The notes beneath the pieces are model-generated. The model had not been told where the DNA came from and did no database searches. It was given only the letters and a program-made list of their open reading frames with translations. From Fibrella forsythiae (lineage in GTDB: Bacteria > Bacteroidota > Bacteroidia > Cytophagales > Spirosomataceae): a stretch of DNA of 64,000 bases. Each line of letters begins with the position of its first letter. The stretch's first letter is position 1. Both the position numbers and the translations under genes were made by a program. Positions 55,968-64,000 of this stretch are shown here, in pieces. Location of the stretch: positions 1 through 64,000 of the forward strand of contig NZ_JAFMYW010000008.1 of assembly GCF_017353175.1 (NCBI RefSeq), read 5' to 3'.

Positions 55968-56618
55968 ATGAAAAAGGTACTATTTGCCGTTCTGATTACA
56001 GTAGCGGTCAGCGTTGAACTGCTGGCGGGCTCGCCCACCTGGAATACCGGGTACGTTATACTCGCTGATGGCCGCAAGGTTGAAGGCAAGCTCAGTTATA
56101 ACTGGAAAGTTGAGGTAGTGCAGGTACGGCTAAACAACGGGCTGGTGAAGGCCTATTCGGCAGGGAATGCGGATTCATTTGCTTTTTATGACGCAAACCA
56201 GCAGATACTCCGTCGATTTAGCTCGGTAGAGCTGCCTAAACCGGAACAGTTTAGCCACCCGGTTTTTCTGGAAGAACTGGCAACCGGCCCGCTGACCGTT
56301 TACCGTCGGCTACGGCATGCCCGCGAGTTTATCAAAATTACCCGCCCATCCATATACAGCGATGACACTGAGCTCATGAAAGACATCGATAACTTCAATT
56401 ATATGGTGGTTAATCGGGATGGCCAGTTTTTCGACCTGGCCATGTTCACCGCTGATCTCTGGCCCATGATGGCAACCTACCAGGAGCAACTCTCTGACTA
56501 CATCAAAAGCCGTGATGTCGACACGTCGACAACCCTGGCCCGGCTGCTGCTGATCAATCAATACAATTACCTGAGCGCCGACAAAAGCGCTTCACTGAAA
56601 ACCAGCAGGGCCGACTGA
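55968..56618 (+). CDS. Secreted protein of unknown function
   Basis: 216 residues with a signal peptide (VSVELLAGS). The mature part starts TGYVILADGRKVEGKLSYNWKVEVVQV, like a small beta domain seen in several Bacteroidota exported proteins. No further motif. It is convergent with the Arc-like gene 4 bases away. Confidence 0.72.
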   Translation: MKKVLFAVLITVAVSVELLAGSPTWNTGYVILADGRKVEGKLSYNWKVEVVQVRLNNGLVKAYSAGNADSFAFYDANQQILRRFSSVELPKPEQFSHPVFLEELATGPLTVYRRLRHAREFIKITRPSIYSDDTELMKDIDNFNYMVVNRDGQFFDLAMFTADLWPMMATYQEQLSDYIKSRDVDTSTTLARLLLINQYNYLSADKSASLKTSRAD

Positions 56619-56622
56619 ACCA

Positions 56623-56841
56623 TCAGGGCTCCGGGCTGGTATTACCGTCTGGCTCTGACTTACCGTCTGGCTCTGACTTACCGTCTGTCGCTTTCTGGGT
56701 ACGTCGCCGTTTTTTCAGCGCGTCGTTCAGCAGGTATTCGATCTGCCCGTTTACGCTTCGAAATTCGTCTTGTGCCCACCGCTCCAGCTCGATCAGCATC
56801 TCCGGACTGAGCCGCAGTAGAAATCCTTTTTTTTCTGCCAT
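56623..56841 (-). CDS. Arc-family DNA-binding protein
   Basis: 72 residues from MAEKKGFLLRLSPEML; the longer frame is unlikely. Ribbon-helix-helix: FLLRLSPEMLIELERWAQ and FRSVNGQIEYLLNDALKKRR. The tail has two to three GKSEPD repeats. It lies 97 bases downstream of the SPFH gene on the same strand, a pairing I recall from other bacteria; it may regulate or link to that protein. Confidence 0.85.
   Translation of the reverse strand: MAEKKGFLLRLSPEMLIELERWAQDEFRSVNGQIEYLLNDALKKRRRTQKATDGKSEPDGKSEPDGNTSPEP
56643..56692. repeat. 18-bp tandem repeat in the Arc-like gene
   Basis: TACCGTCTGGCTCTGACT occurs at 56643 and 56661, with a partial third copy to 56692. It keeps frame and encodes the GKSEPD tail. 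Confidence 0.85.
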
Positions 56842-56938
56842 AGCAAAAGACGCACAGCCCCAAAGACATATGGCAAAAGGGGCGCTCATCGATCTTCATC
56901 GAAGCACCCCCTCGCCCAATGTTCTTCGCCCTGCGCTT

Positions 56939-57802
56939 TTAATAAATCGACCCGGCGTTTACGACCGGACTAACGTTCTTTTCGCCGCAGAGAACAACCA
57001 GCAGGTTACTGACCATGGCGGCCTTACGTTCTTCGTCGAGGTGTACCACGTTCTTCTCGGCCAATCGGGCCAGCGCCATCTCAACCATTCCCACAGCCCC
57101 ATCGACGATCTGGCGGCGGGCGGCTACCACGGCCGATGCCTGCTGCCGTTGCAACATTGCGCCCGCAATTTCGGGCGAATAGGCCAGGTGGCTAATCCGG
57201 GCTTCGATAATCGTCACGCCCGCTCTGGAAAGCCGCTCGTTCAGCTCAACCTCAAGCACATCGTTGATGTGGCCGGTGTTATCGCGCAATGTTACTTCAC
57301 CGTCCTCGGCATTATCGTAGGTATGTGAATTAGCTAAATGCCGCACCGCCGCTTCAGACTGAATCTGCACGAACAGCGTGTAATCATCGACCGCAAACAG
57401 TGCTTTTGCCGTGTCGGCTACCTGCCAGACCACTACGGCGGCAATATCGATCGGATTACCCATTTTGTCGTTGACCTTCAGAGTCTGTCCGTTCAGGTTA
57501 CGGGCCCGCAGGCTGATCTTCTTTTTGCTGTAAAACGGATTGACCCACCGCAGGCCATTCTGCTTCATGGTACCGGTGTAATCGCCGAAGAAGGTAGTGA
57601 CAACGGCTTCGTTCGGATTGATGACCGATAACCCCGTGAGCGTTATCAGCCCCCCGAAAAACAGTATGCCGCCAACAATGCCCAGCCATAAACTTTGCAG
57701 AACAATGCCCGATATGAATATGATTGGGCCACCAATGAAGCCAAGTAAGCCAATCAGCAGGGCCAGATAGCCCGAAATAGAGGTAAGGTTTTTCTCAGTC
57801 AT
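56939..57802 (-). CDS. SPFH-domain (stomatin/prohibitin-like) membrane protein
   Basis: 287 residues from [15 protein letters not shown]. Two hydrophobic hairpin segments (about 10-55), then an SPFH domain starting [47 protein letters not shown] and the coiled-coil region [31 protein letters not shown]. Such proteins form large rings at membranes. The DNA-binding Arc gene follows. Confidence 0.88.
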   Translation of the reverse strand: MTEKNLTSISGYLALLIGLLGFIGGPIIFISGIVLQSLWLGIVGGILFFGGLITLTGLSVINPNEAVVTTFFGDYTGTMKQNGLRWVNPFYSKKKISLRARNLNGQTLKVNDKMGNPIDIAAVVVWQVADTAKALFAVDDYTLFVQIQSEAAVRHLANSHTYDNAEDGEVTLRDNTGHINDVLEVELNERLSRAGVTIIEARISHLAYSPEIAGAMLQRQQASAVVAARRQIVDGAVGMVEMALARLAEKNVVHLDEERKAAMVSNLLVVLCGEKNVSPVVNAGSIY

Positions 57803-57848
57803 GATTTCAGATAGCAATAGTGTTTTGATATCACAATAATATCATAGA

Positions 57849-57894
57849 CAATAAAACAGCCCGCCGATTTGTAGACCAGCGGGCTGTTTTATTG
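57849..57894 (-). terminator. Intrinsic terminator downstream of mazG
   Basis: 16-bp perfect stem CAATAAAACAGCCCGC / GCGGGCTGTTTTATTG, 14-base loop, about 80 bases after the mazG stop and just upstream of the SPFH start. Confidence 0.75.
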
Positions 57895-57975
57895 TTGAGT
57901 GGCAACAGGCTGTTACAGAATACCTGAGAATGTACCCACGTCCTTAACCGGGCCGTTGCAGAAACGTCGGTTCTC

Positions 57976-58800
57976 TTACACCACAACCTTTGCTTCGTTC
58001 CAGTAAACGTCCATTTCAGCGAGTGTCATTTCGTGGAGGGCCTGTCCGTTGGCGCGGGCCCGTTCTTCGAGGTACTGGAAGCGTTTGATGAATTTCTTGT
58101 TGGTCCGTTCCAGCGCCGTTTCGGGGTTCAGGTCGATGAAACGGGCATAGTTGACGAGTGAGAACAGCAGATCCCCGAATTCGCCTTCAGCCCGTTGTGC
58201 ATCGATAGGCTCACCGTTGTCAACGTTGAATTCGGCCTTAAACTCCTGCATTTCTTCCTCAACTTTCTCCCAGACCTGCTGTTTTTCGTCCCAGTCGAAA
58301 CCGGCTCCGCGCGCTTTTTCCTGAATGCGCATGGCTTTTACCAGGGCCGGCAGCGATTGGGGCACGCCCCCCAACACCGATTTGTTTCCTTCTTTCAACT
58401 TCAGTTGCTCCCAATTGGCCTTTACCTGCGCTTCGGTTTCGGCCACCACGTCGCCGTAAATGTGCGGATGACGGCTCACCAGTTTGTCGCAGATGCCGTG
58501 CAGCACATCGGCCACATCGAAACGGGTTGCGTCTTCCCGGGGGGCTTCTGAGCCGATTTTACTATAAAAGACCATGTGGAGCATGAGGTCACCGATCTCT
58601 TTTTTGATCTCGGTGCGGTCACCTTCCAGAATGGCATCAGAGAGTTCGTAGGTTTCTTCAATGGTTAGATGGCGCAACGTTTCCATCGTCTGTTTACGGT
58701 CCCAGGGGCACTGTTCACGCAATTCGTCCATGATCGTCAGCAGGCGATCAAAAGCCATGAGCTGGTGCTGACGGCGGGGGGGCAGTTGGTCAAACGTCAT
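57976..58800 (-). CDS. mazG: Nucleoside triphosphate pyrophosphohydrolase MazG
   Basis: 274 residues from MTFDQLPPRRQHQLMAF; the longer frame reads into the polypurine repeat and is rejected. Two MazG domains: CPWDRKQTMETLRHLTIEETYEL with EIGDLMLHMVFYSK, and later EGEFGDLLFSLVNYARF, with Glu/Asp clusters binding Mg2+. It hydrolyses NTPs to NMP and pyrophosphate. Confidence 0.93.
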   Translation of the reverse strand: MTFDQLPPRRQHQLMAFDRLLTIMDELREQCPWDRKQTMETLRHLTIEETYELSDAILEGDRTEIKKEIGDLMLHMVFYSKIGSEAPREDATRFDVADVLHGICDKLVSRHPHIYGDVVAETEAQVKANWEQLKLKEGNKSVLGGVPQSLPALVKAMRIQEKARGAGFDWDEKQQVWEKVEEEMQEFKAEFNVDNGEPIDAQRAEGEFGDLLFSLVNYARFIDLNPETALERTNKKFIKRFQYLEERARANGQALHEMTLAEMDVYWNEAKVVV

Positions 58801-58809
58801 AGAGTAAAG

Positions 58810-59043
58810 ATAAGGGGAAAGGTGGAAAGGGAGGATGGAGAAAAGGGAGAATGGGGGAAAGGGAGGATGGAGGAAAGGGAGAATGGAGGAAGGGAAAAGG
58901 AAGGAAGAAGGTTGGTAAAGGAATGAAATCATTGCTTACGCTTGTAAATTTACCCCTTTACTACCCCCGCTCCTCCCCCTCCTCCCTTTCCTCCATTCTC
59001 CCTTTCCTCCTTTAACTCCCCCTCCTCCTTTAACTCCCCTTCC
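58810..59043. repeat. Polypurine/polypyrimidine inverted repeat between divergent genes
   Basis: A ~105-base purine-rich arm faces a ~90-base pyrimidine arm. Within them 58869-58891 and 58988-59010 are exact 23-bp reverse complements. Units GGAGGAAAGGGAGAAT recur in about 7-8-base steps. It fills the mazG / MFS divergent gap. Confidence 0.8.
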
Positions 59044-59046
59044 CAT

Positions 59047-60261
59047 ATGCCCAATCGGCTCCCGCTGACGACCATTTTCTTTACGGTTTTTCTCGACGTT
59101 GTTGGCGTTGGTATCGCTACACCAACCATTACCCCACTCCTGCTCAGGGGCGATTCGGAGTTACTGGCTGGTACATACAGTATCGATGAGCGGACTGTGC
59201 TGCTGGGGTATCTGCTGGCCTCGTTTTCTATTGCCGGTTTCTTCTCCGGGCCGCTACTGGGGGCATTGTCAGATCGATACGGTCGTAAACCGATTCTGCT
59301 CTTTTCGTTGCTCTTAACGCTGTCGGGCTATCTTATTTTCGCACTGGGTATTCAACAGCGTAGCCTGCCGATGCTGTTTCTGAGCCGGATCGTCTACGGT
59401 ATTGGCGGCGGAAACATTGCCATTATCCAGTCGGCCATTGCGGATGTGAGCGATACGGCTTCCCGTACCAAAAACTTTGGGTTAATGGGCGTAGCCTTTG
59501 GCTTGGGATTCATCATCGGCCCCACACTGGGCGGCGAACTGGCCAACCCACAAATGGTTTCGTGGTTCAATTTCACCACCCCGTTCTATGCGGCGGCCCT
59601 GCTGGCCGTTCTGAACATCATCATGGTGCTGTTTACTTTCCGCGAAACGCTGACAACACCCCTACTCAGGCCCATTACTCCGCTGACTGGCTTCCGTAAT
59701 CTGGCCGAAGCATTTACCAGCCGTCGGTTACGTATTCTGTTTGCCGGCGTCTTTTTCTACACGCTTGGTTTTAGTTTTTACACCCAGTTCTTTTCGGTTT
59801 ACCTGCTCAAGCGGTTTGATTTCGATCAGGTACATATTGGCCGTTATTTCGGTTTCGTGGGCCTGTGTATCGTTGTCATGCAGGGCCTGGTTGTACGTCG
59901 CCTGTCGTCAATTTATACGCCACAACAGATCCTGCGGGTAAGCGTTGCCGGCCTGGCTGTGGCGCTCTGGTGTTTCCTGTTACCGCAGCAATCATGGCAG
60001 ATTTTTCTGGTAGCCCCGCTCATGTCGTTCTTTCAGGGCCTGACCTCACCCAACGCCACAGCGCTGGTATCGGTGAGTGCGGGAACCGAAGGTCAGGGTA
60101 AGTTAATGGGAATCAATCAATCGGTGGTCTCTGCCGCGTTTGCTACGCCACCCATCATTGCCGGGTATATCGAAACCGTTCATCTGAGTTTACCGCTGGT
60201 TATGGCTGGCCTAATGGCCCTCTTCGGCTGGTTTTTCTTTATGCGCTTTATAAAACAGTAA
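59047..60261 (+). CDS. MFS transporter (TetA-like)
   Basis: 404 residues, about 12 membrane helices. Between helices 2 and 3 is GALSDRYGRKPILL, the MFS motif A of the DHA1 drug-efflux group. FFTVFLDVVGVGIATPTITPLL at the start resembles TetA-type proteins. It probably exports a small drug-like compound; substrate unknown. It begins just after the polypyrimidine arm. Confidence 0.87.
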   Translation: MPNRLPLTTIFFTVFLDVVGVGIATPTITPLLLRGDSELLAGTYSIDERTVLLGYLLASFSIAGFFSGPLLGALSDRYGRKPILLFSLLLTLSGYLIFALGIQQRSLPMLFLSRIVYGIGGGNIAIIQSAIADVSDTASRTKNFGLMGVAFGLGFIIGPTLGGELANPQMVSWFNFTTPFYAAALLAVLNIIMVLFTFRETLTTPLLRPITPLTGFRNLAEAFTSRRLRILFAGVFFYTLGFSFYTQFFSVYLLKRFDFDQVHIGRYFGFVGLCIVVMQGLVVRRLSSIYTPQQILRVSVAGLAVALWCFLLPQQSWQIFLVAPLMSFFQGLTSPNATALVSVSAGTEGQGKLMGINQSVVSAAFATPPIIAGYIETVHLSLPLVMAGLMALFGWFFFMRFIKQ

Positions 60262-60263
60262 AC

Positions 60264-60326
60264 AATGATCGGTTATCTGTGGCCCCGCAGAGGAACGTAT
60301 CCGAGCAGCGTTGATAATTGATCATT
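60264..60326. repeat. Degenerate intergenic inverted repeat
   Basis: AATGATCGGTTATC faces GATAATTGATCATT (12 of 14 bases pair). Inner bases TGGCCCCGCAG and GAGCAGCGTTG resemble the hairpin core. Confidence 0.5.
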
Positions 60327-60343
60327 CATTACTCTTCATTTAT

Positions 60344-62929
60344 ATGACGAATTCCTCAAAAGTCCGTCTAAATGAAACAGGTACCATTGACCACCCATAC
60401 ATGAAATGGCCATCATTTTTTAATTCAACGCCTAACGAACACTACAATTTCACGTACAAACCCGGCGATACGCTTCCCGTGCGGATTCTGATCAGTATCG
60501 GGTTGCTGTTCATGGCGGCTTTTGTCTGGGTCTATTTTCAGCCAGGAAATCAGGGCTATTCGTGGCTATACGTGCTGCTGACGATCTCGGTGGTCTTCAA
60601 ACTGCTGCGGCTTCTCCATGAGTGGTATCACTACTGGAACGTTGTTCCCCCCACCCCGCCAGTTCAGCCTGGCCAACGTACCTGGACCGTCGATGTGCTG
60701 ACGACCTATTGCCCCGGCGAACCGCACGACATGGTTATCAATACCTTGCAGGCTATTCAGCGCATAACATACCCCCACACAACGTACCTGTGCGACGAGG
60801 CCAATGACCCGTATCTCCGGTTGTTTTGCGAAACCAACGGTATCAGGCACGTAACCCGAATCGACAAAACCGACGCCAAAGCAGGAAACATTAACCACGC
60901 CCTGCAGCAGGCCACCGGCGATATATGCCTGATTATCGACCCCGACCACGTACCTGTCCCCGATTTCCTCGATCACGTTCTCCCCTATTTCGACGACACT
61001 ACCATCGGCTTTGTGCAGTGCGTTCAGGGCTATTATAACCGGAAAGAGAGCATCGTCTCGTTTGGCGCTACCGAGCAAACCTATAGCTTCTACGGGCCTA
61101 TGATGACCTGTATGGGGCAGCATGGCACGGCTCAGGCAATTGGTGCCAACTGTACCTTCCGGCGGGCGGCGCTGGATACCATTGGCGGGCACGCCAACGG
61201 CCTTTCCGAAGACATGCATACGGCCATGAAGCTTCATGCCAAAGGATGGAAGTCGATCTATGTGCCACTGCCGCTCTCCTACGGGCTGGTTCCGGCAACG
61301 CTTTCGGCCTATTACAAACAACAGCTCAAGTGGGCACGCGGCACGTTTGAGTTGCTGGCCACAACGTACCCACGAGTCTTTACCGGCCTCTCGCTCCGTC
61401 AGAAAATTCACTACGCTACCCTGCCCCTATACTACCTGTTGGGCCTGATCTACCTGTTCGACCTGATCATCCCCATTGGTTCGCTGCTGTTGATGGAACT
61501 CCCGCTTCGGCTCGATCTGCTGCTATTTGCCACCGCCTACACGCCGCTCCTGCTAACCGGATTTCTAGTGAGGCAATACACGCAGCGATGGCTTATTGAA
61601 AAACACGAAGCCGGTTTTCATCTCGTTGGCGGTATGCTGGCCAGCGGCACCTGGTGGGTATACGTGCTGGGCCTGATCTACACCATTCTGCGGGTGAAGG
61701 TGCCATACATTCCTACGCCTAAAGACGATAAACCGCGCAACAACATCGCACTGATTATTCCCAACCTGATCATGCTGCTGGCTACGATTTTCGCCATCAG
61801 CTACTGCACGTTTCATTACTGGCGGTTTGCGCTGGGCAATACCTTCGTTATTCTGATGATTGGTTTTGCCTTCATCAACGCGCTGGTGCTCATGAGCAAC
61901 GTACTGGTCGGACAGGAGGTTTTCGTAACGAAAGCCATTCGCTGGCTCGACCAGCTTAGCGTTAACCGCCCGGCCGTCTGGACCCTGCGGATTCGGGCCT
62001 GGCAGGCGCGCTATGGCCTCTATGGCTGGCTACGGCAATCGGCGCTACCGTTATTTGCCGGTATGTTGCTGCTGGCTGGCTGGCTGATGGCGTATACCGT
62101 TAAGCGAAAATCGGCAGAACTGCCGCACCAGATCAAATATGCCAATACGCAGCCATTTTACTACGGATTCAACGTACCCGGCAAAATGGCAGGCCTGCGC
62201 CTATTGAATGTGCAACCTATTGTTCCGCAGCACCTTACCTGGAGCCTGCTGCCGTCAGAACCGATGGCAACACCAACGCTCAACGCTGGCTCACCTGAGT
62301 TGCCACTCCTCTATCTGGTACCGGATTTCGGGCCGCACGCAACCGAAAAGTCAGTCCAGACCTTCCTGGGGCAAGTCTCCGAAGGGCTGTATGACCGAAC
62401 TTTGTTGCACCTCTCGGGTGCGTTACGCTCCTATAAGCAGCCTGTGCTGATGAGCCTGATGCCAGCGTTCGATGCGGCGGCTACAAAGGCAGGCGTGCAT
62501 AGCGAACTGACCCATTTCCGGTATCAGGAGGCGTGGCGCTACATCGTTCGTTTTTATCGAGATCACCAGGTCAATAACCTTGTCTGGATATGGTGTCCGG
62601 CCAATCCATCGACGATCGTGTCCCAGTTTCCGGGTGGTGATTACGTCGACTGGATTGGCATCTCGGTTGTAGACGATCCACTAACCGCCAAAGATGGTAA
62701 GCACCACTCGTTCACTACGCTGTTTCAGGAACCTCACAACACCCTGCGCATGCACAAAGAATACAGTCTTCGCCAGAAGCCTGTTGTCCTGGTCCGGTTC
62801 GGCACAGTTGGCCAGGATGAAAATGCCTTGCAACAGTGGACTAACGAAGCCATCACAACCATCAAAGAACGCTACCCCCACATCCGTGGCATTCTGTTCG
62901 ACAACCCGAAAGCCTTCGCCGCCTTTTGA
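60344..62929 (+). CDS. GT2 glycan synthase fused to a degenerate GH26-like domain
   Basis: 861 residues from MTNSSKVRLNETG. Two N-terminal membrane helices (about 53-90) precede a cellulose-synthase-like GT2 domain: CDEAND, IIDPDHVP (Asp-x-Asp), GLSEDMHTA and QQLKWARGT are its D, DxD, ED and QxxRW-type motifs. Several more helices follow (about 350-590). The last ~250 residues resemble a GH26 barrel (FRYQEAWRYIVRFY, NLVWIWCPAN), but the usual catalytic Glu residues are not seen. Probably makes and handles a beta-glycan. Confidence 0.8.
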   Translation: MTNSSKVRLNETGTIDHPYMKWPSFFNSTPNEHYNFTYKPGDTLPVRILISIGLLFMAAFVWVYFQPGNQGYSWLYVLLTISVVFKLLRLLHEWYHYWNVVPPTPPVQPGQRTWTVDVLTTYCPGEPHDMVINTLQAIQRITYPHTTYLCDEANDPYLRLFCETNGIRHVTRIDKTDAKAGNINHALQQATGDICLIIDPDHVPVPDFLDHVLPYFDDTTIGFVQCVQGYYNRKESIVSFGATEQTYSFYGPMMTCMGQHGTAQAIGANCTFRRAALDTIGGHANGLSEDMHTAMKLHAKGWKSIYVPLPLSYGLVPATLSAYYKQQLKWARGTFELLATTYPRVFTGLSLRQKIHYATLPLYYLLGLIYLFDLIIPIGSLLLMELPLRLDLLLFATAYTPLLLTGFLVRQYTQRWLIEKHEAGFHLVGGMLASGTWWVYVLGLIYTILRVKVPYIPTPKDDKPRNNIALIIPNLIMLLATIFAISYCTFHYWRFALGNTFVILMIGFAFINALVLMSNVLVGQEVFVTKAIRWLDQLSVNRPAVWTLRIRAWQARYGLYGWLRQSALPLFAGMLLLAGWLMAYTVKRKSAELPHQIKYANTQPFYYGFNVPGKMAGLRLLNVQPIVPQHLTWSLLPSEPMATPTLNAGSPELPLLYLVPDFGPHATEKSVQTFLGQVSEGLYDRTLLHLSGALRSYKQPVLMSLMPAFDAAATKAGVHSELTHFRYQEAWRYIVRFYRDHQVNNLVWIWCPANPSTIVSQFPGGDYVDWIGISVVDDPLTAKDGKHHSFTTLFQEPHNTLRMHKEYSLRQKPVVLVRFGTVGQDENALQQWTNEAITTIKERYPHIRGILFDNPKAFAAF

Positions 62930-62932
62930 CTG

Positions 62933-62982
62933 GTTAGTTGGTTGACTGGTTGGTTAGTTGGCCGACCAGTCAACCAATCAAC
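62933..62982. repeat. Heptad-armed inverted repeat (GGTTAGTT units)
   Basis: GTTAGTTGGTTGACTGGT (62933-62950) and its approximate reverse complement (62965-62982) with about two mismatches. Further GGTTAGT/CCAACC units extend to about 62999. Lies between two convergent genes. Confidence 0.7.
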
Positions 62983-62997
62983 TGGCCCACCAACCCA

Positions 62998-64000
62998 TCA
63001 CTCCACCACCCGGAATGTCAGATTGGCCGTGGCTACGTGGCGATGATTATCGTAGGCGAAGGCGAATAGCCGGTATGGACCAGGTTTTCGGGGAAGTATG
63101 AACGAGATCGTTGGCTGATTCGTGTTCGTGCGAATGAGTCCGCTCAGGGCGGGCATCGCCGTACCCATAAAGTCGGCTTTCACCTGCGCCTGTGGCTTTA
63201 TTTCCCAATGGTACGTCAACGAGTCGCCTTCAGGGTCGCTCGTCATGATTGTTGCAGATAGAGGCACATCCGTGGCCTTAAATTCCTGATAATCAGCAAC
63301 CTTACCTTTTACCCGGAGCGTTTTGATGATCGGGGCCTGATTACCGGTCGTTTTTCCGCTCCAGAGTTCCTGCATCAGTCCAACCATCGATGTTTCGCGT
63401 CCCTGTTCGTCGAAAGTGCTAAACCAGGTACTCGTTTCTTCCTGCTTATTACCCCAGTAGAACAGGTACGAACCCAGGCATTTAGGCGGGCGTGACCCAA
63501 TATGCTGCCTGTAGGCCTGCTTCACAAATTCGTATTTCTGCTGGCTGGTTGGCTCAATGGGCGTAACCCAGGGCGACATGCCCGATTCGCCCCAAAACCC
63601 TTTGCTGCCATATTCAGAAAAGATATACGGGCCTGTCCAGCCGCCTTCCTGCATCATTTTGGGCAGTTTGTCGATATCAACATAAACGTTGACCGACAGG
63701 ATATCCAGATCGGGGCAACGCTCACGCAACAGCCAAACCTCGCGACCGCTATCCAATGAGAGGGCGGTAGTGACCGGGTGGTTTTGATCGAGTGAATGAA
63801 CCAGCTTGATAATGCGGTTCAGTTCGTCGTAGGCTTTCAGGTTGGTAGCGTGCAGGCCAAGTTCATTGCCCGCGCACCACATCAGCAACGCCGGATGATT
63901 GCGGTATTTGGTTACGATCTTTCGAATTCGCTCATACTGCTGGGCAACGGCTTCGTAGTTGTTATAGTCGAAACCTTCGGTTTCCCGCTCAACCCATAGG
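62998..64000 (-). CDS. Glycoside hydrolase family 2-like enzyme (N-terminal part missing)
   Basis: The frame is open from the stop at 62998 to the right edge, about 333 residues. TIM-barrel parts of GH2: YRNHPALLMWCAGNELG holds the acid/base Glu, and PYIFSEYGSKGFWG the nucleophile Glu. A beta-sandwich domain follows (about the last 100 residues), with KPGPYRLFAFAYDN. Beta-galactosidase, mannosidase or glucuronidase activity are all possible. It faces the GT2-GH26 gene. Confidence 0.85.
   Translation of the reverse strand, partial: LWVERETEGFDYNNYEAVAQQYERIRKIVTKYRNHPALLMWCAGNELGLHATNLKAYDELNRIIKLVHSLDQNHPVTTALSLDSGREVWLLRERCPDLDILSVNVYVDIDKLPKMMQEGGWTGPYIFSEYGSKGFWGESGMSPWVTPIEPTSQQKYEFVKQAYRQHIGSRPPKCLGSYLFYWGNKQEETSTWFSTFDEQGRETSMVGLMQELWSGKTTGNQAPIIKTLRVKGKVADYQEFKATDVPLSATIMTSDPEGDSLTYHWEIKPQAQVKADFMGTAMPALSGLIRTNTNQPTISFILPRKPGPYRLFAFAYDNHRHVATANLTFRVVE

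Noticed and set aside
56643-56692. 18-bp tandem repeat as a CRISPR-like array
   Set aside because: Units are directly adjacent without spacers and encode an in-frame protein tail.
58800-58932. Longer mazG start reading through the polypurine repeat
   Set aside because: It would add 44 residues of low-complexity Phe/Pro/Ser encoded by the repeat; MTFDQLPP is the natural start.

Overview
The window looks like chromosomal DNA of a Bacteroidota/Cytophagia bacterium, most likely Spirosoma or a close relative. I infer this from family content (PD40/beta-barrel outer-membrane protein, S46 peptidase, DUF1338, DUF4286, DUF4783-like lipoprotein, Tat-exported sugar isomerase and Gfo/Idh proteins), from scarce Shine-Dalgarno sequences and from the moderately high GC content. 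No search was run. I see no rRNA, tRNA, CRISPR array, insertion sequence or prophage. About 59 protein genes are supported; the first and last run off the window edges.

Layout. 1-2.7 kb: a large secreted SdrD_B-repeat surface protein (partial) with a long leader that carries two sigma-54-like elements. 2.7-8.4 kb: a minus-strand run of beta-barrel/PD40 protein, FAD oxidoreductase, cytidylate kinase and GNAT. 8.7-10.8 kb: cupin and AraC genes, then an XRE regulator with its membrane partner. 10.9-15.3 kb: a minus-strand L-fucose catabolic operon (mutarotase, FucP, SDR, lactonase, FAH hydrolase). 15.4-20.2 kb: OxyR, secreted proteins, an OMPLA-like barrel and ferrochelatase. 20.3-28.8 kb: Dabb protein, S1/P1-type hydrolase, sugar isomerase, RlmI-like methyltransferase, AI-2E permease, sterol desaturase, Gfo/Idh enzyme and GNAT. 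28.9-32.9 kb: phosphoglycerate mutase, LMW phosphatase, FtsB-like protein and enolase. 33-47 kb: Uma2, RecG, DUF1338/HglS-like, cytochrome c, isomerase, S46 and S41 peptidases, acetoacetate-CoA ligase and a PyrR-like PRTase. 47-58.8 kb: phytase-like esterase, IPT/TIG lipoprotein, vanadium haloperoxidase-like enzyme, esterase, CoaX, an SPFH/Arc pair and MazG. 59-64 kb: MFS transporter, a GT2 synthase fused to a catalytically degenerate GH26-like domain, and a partial GH2 enzyme.

Two DNA-level patterns stand out more than any single gene. First, many intergenic gaps hold a long inverted repeat built the same way each time: arms of about 24-45 bp made of degenerate ~7-bp units that differ from locus to locus, around a shared inner core resembling GTTGCNCTGC/GCAGNGCAAC. 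Second, the octamer AGGTACGT (often CAGGTACGTTG) occurs about 41 times counting both strands, where about 2 would be expected by chance, and it appears in all three reading frames. Other notable points are three sigma-54-like -24/-12 elements, a 70-bp perfect palindrome, a 36-bp perfect stem that includes the stop codons of two convergent genes, and an SDR whose catalytic Lys position is Asn.
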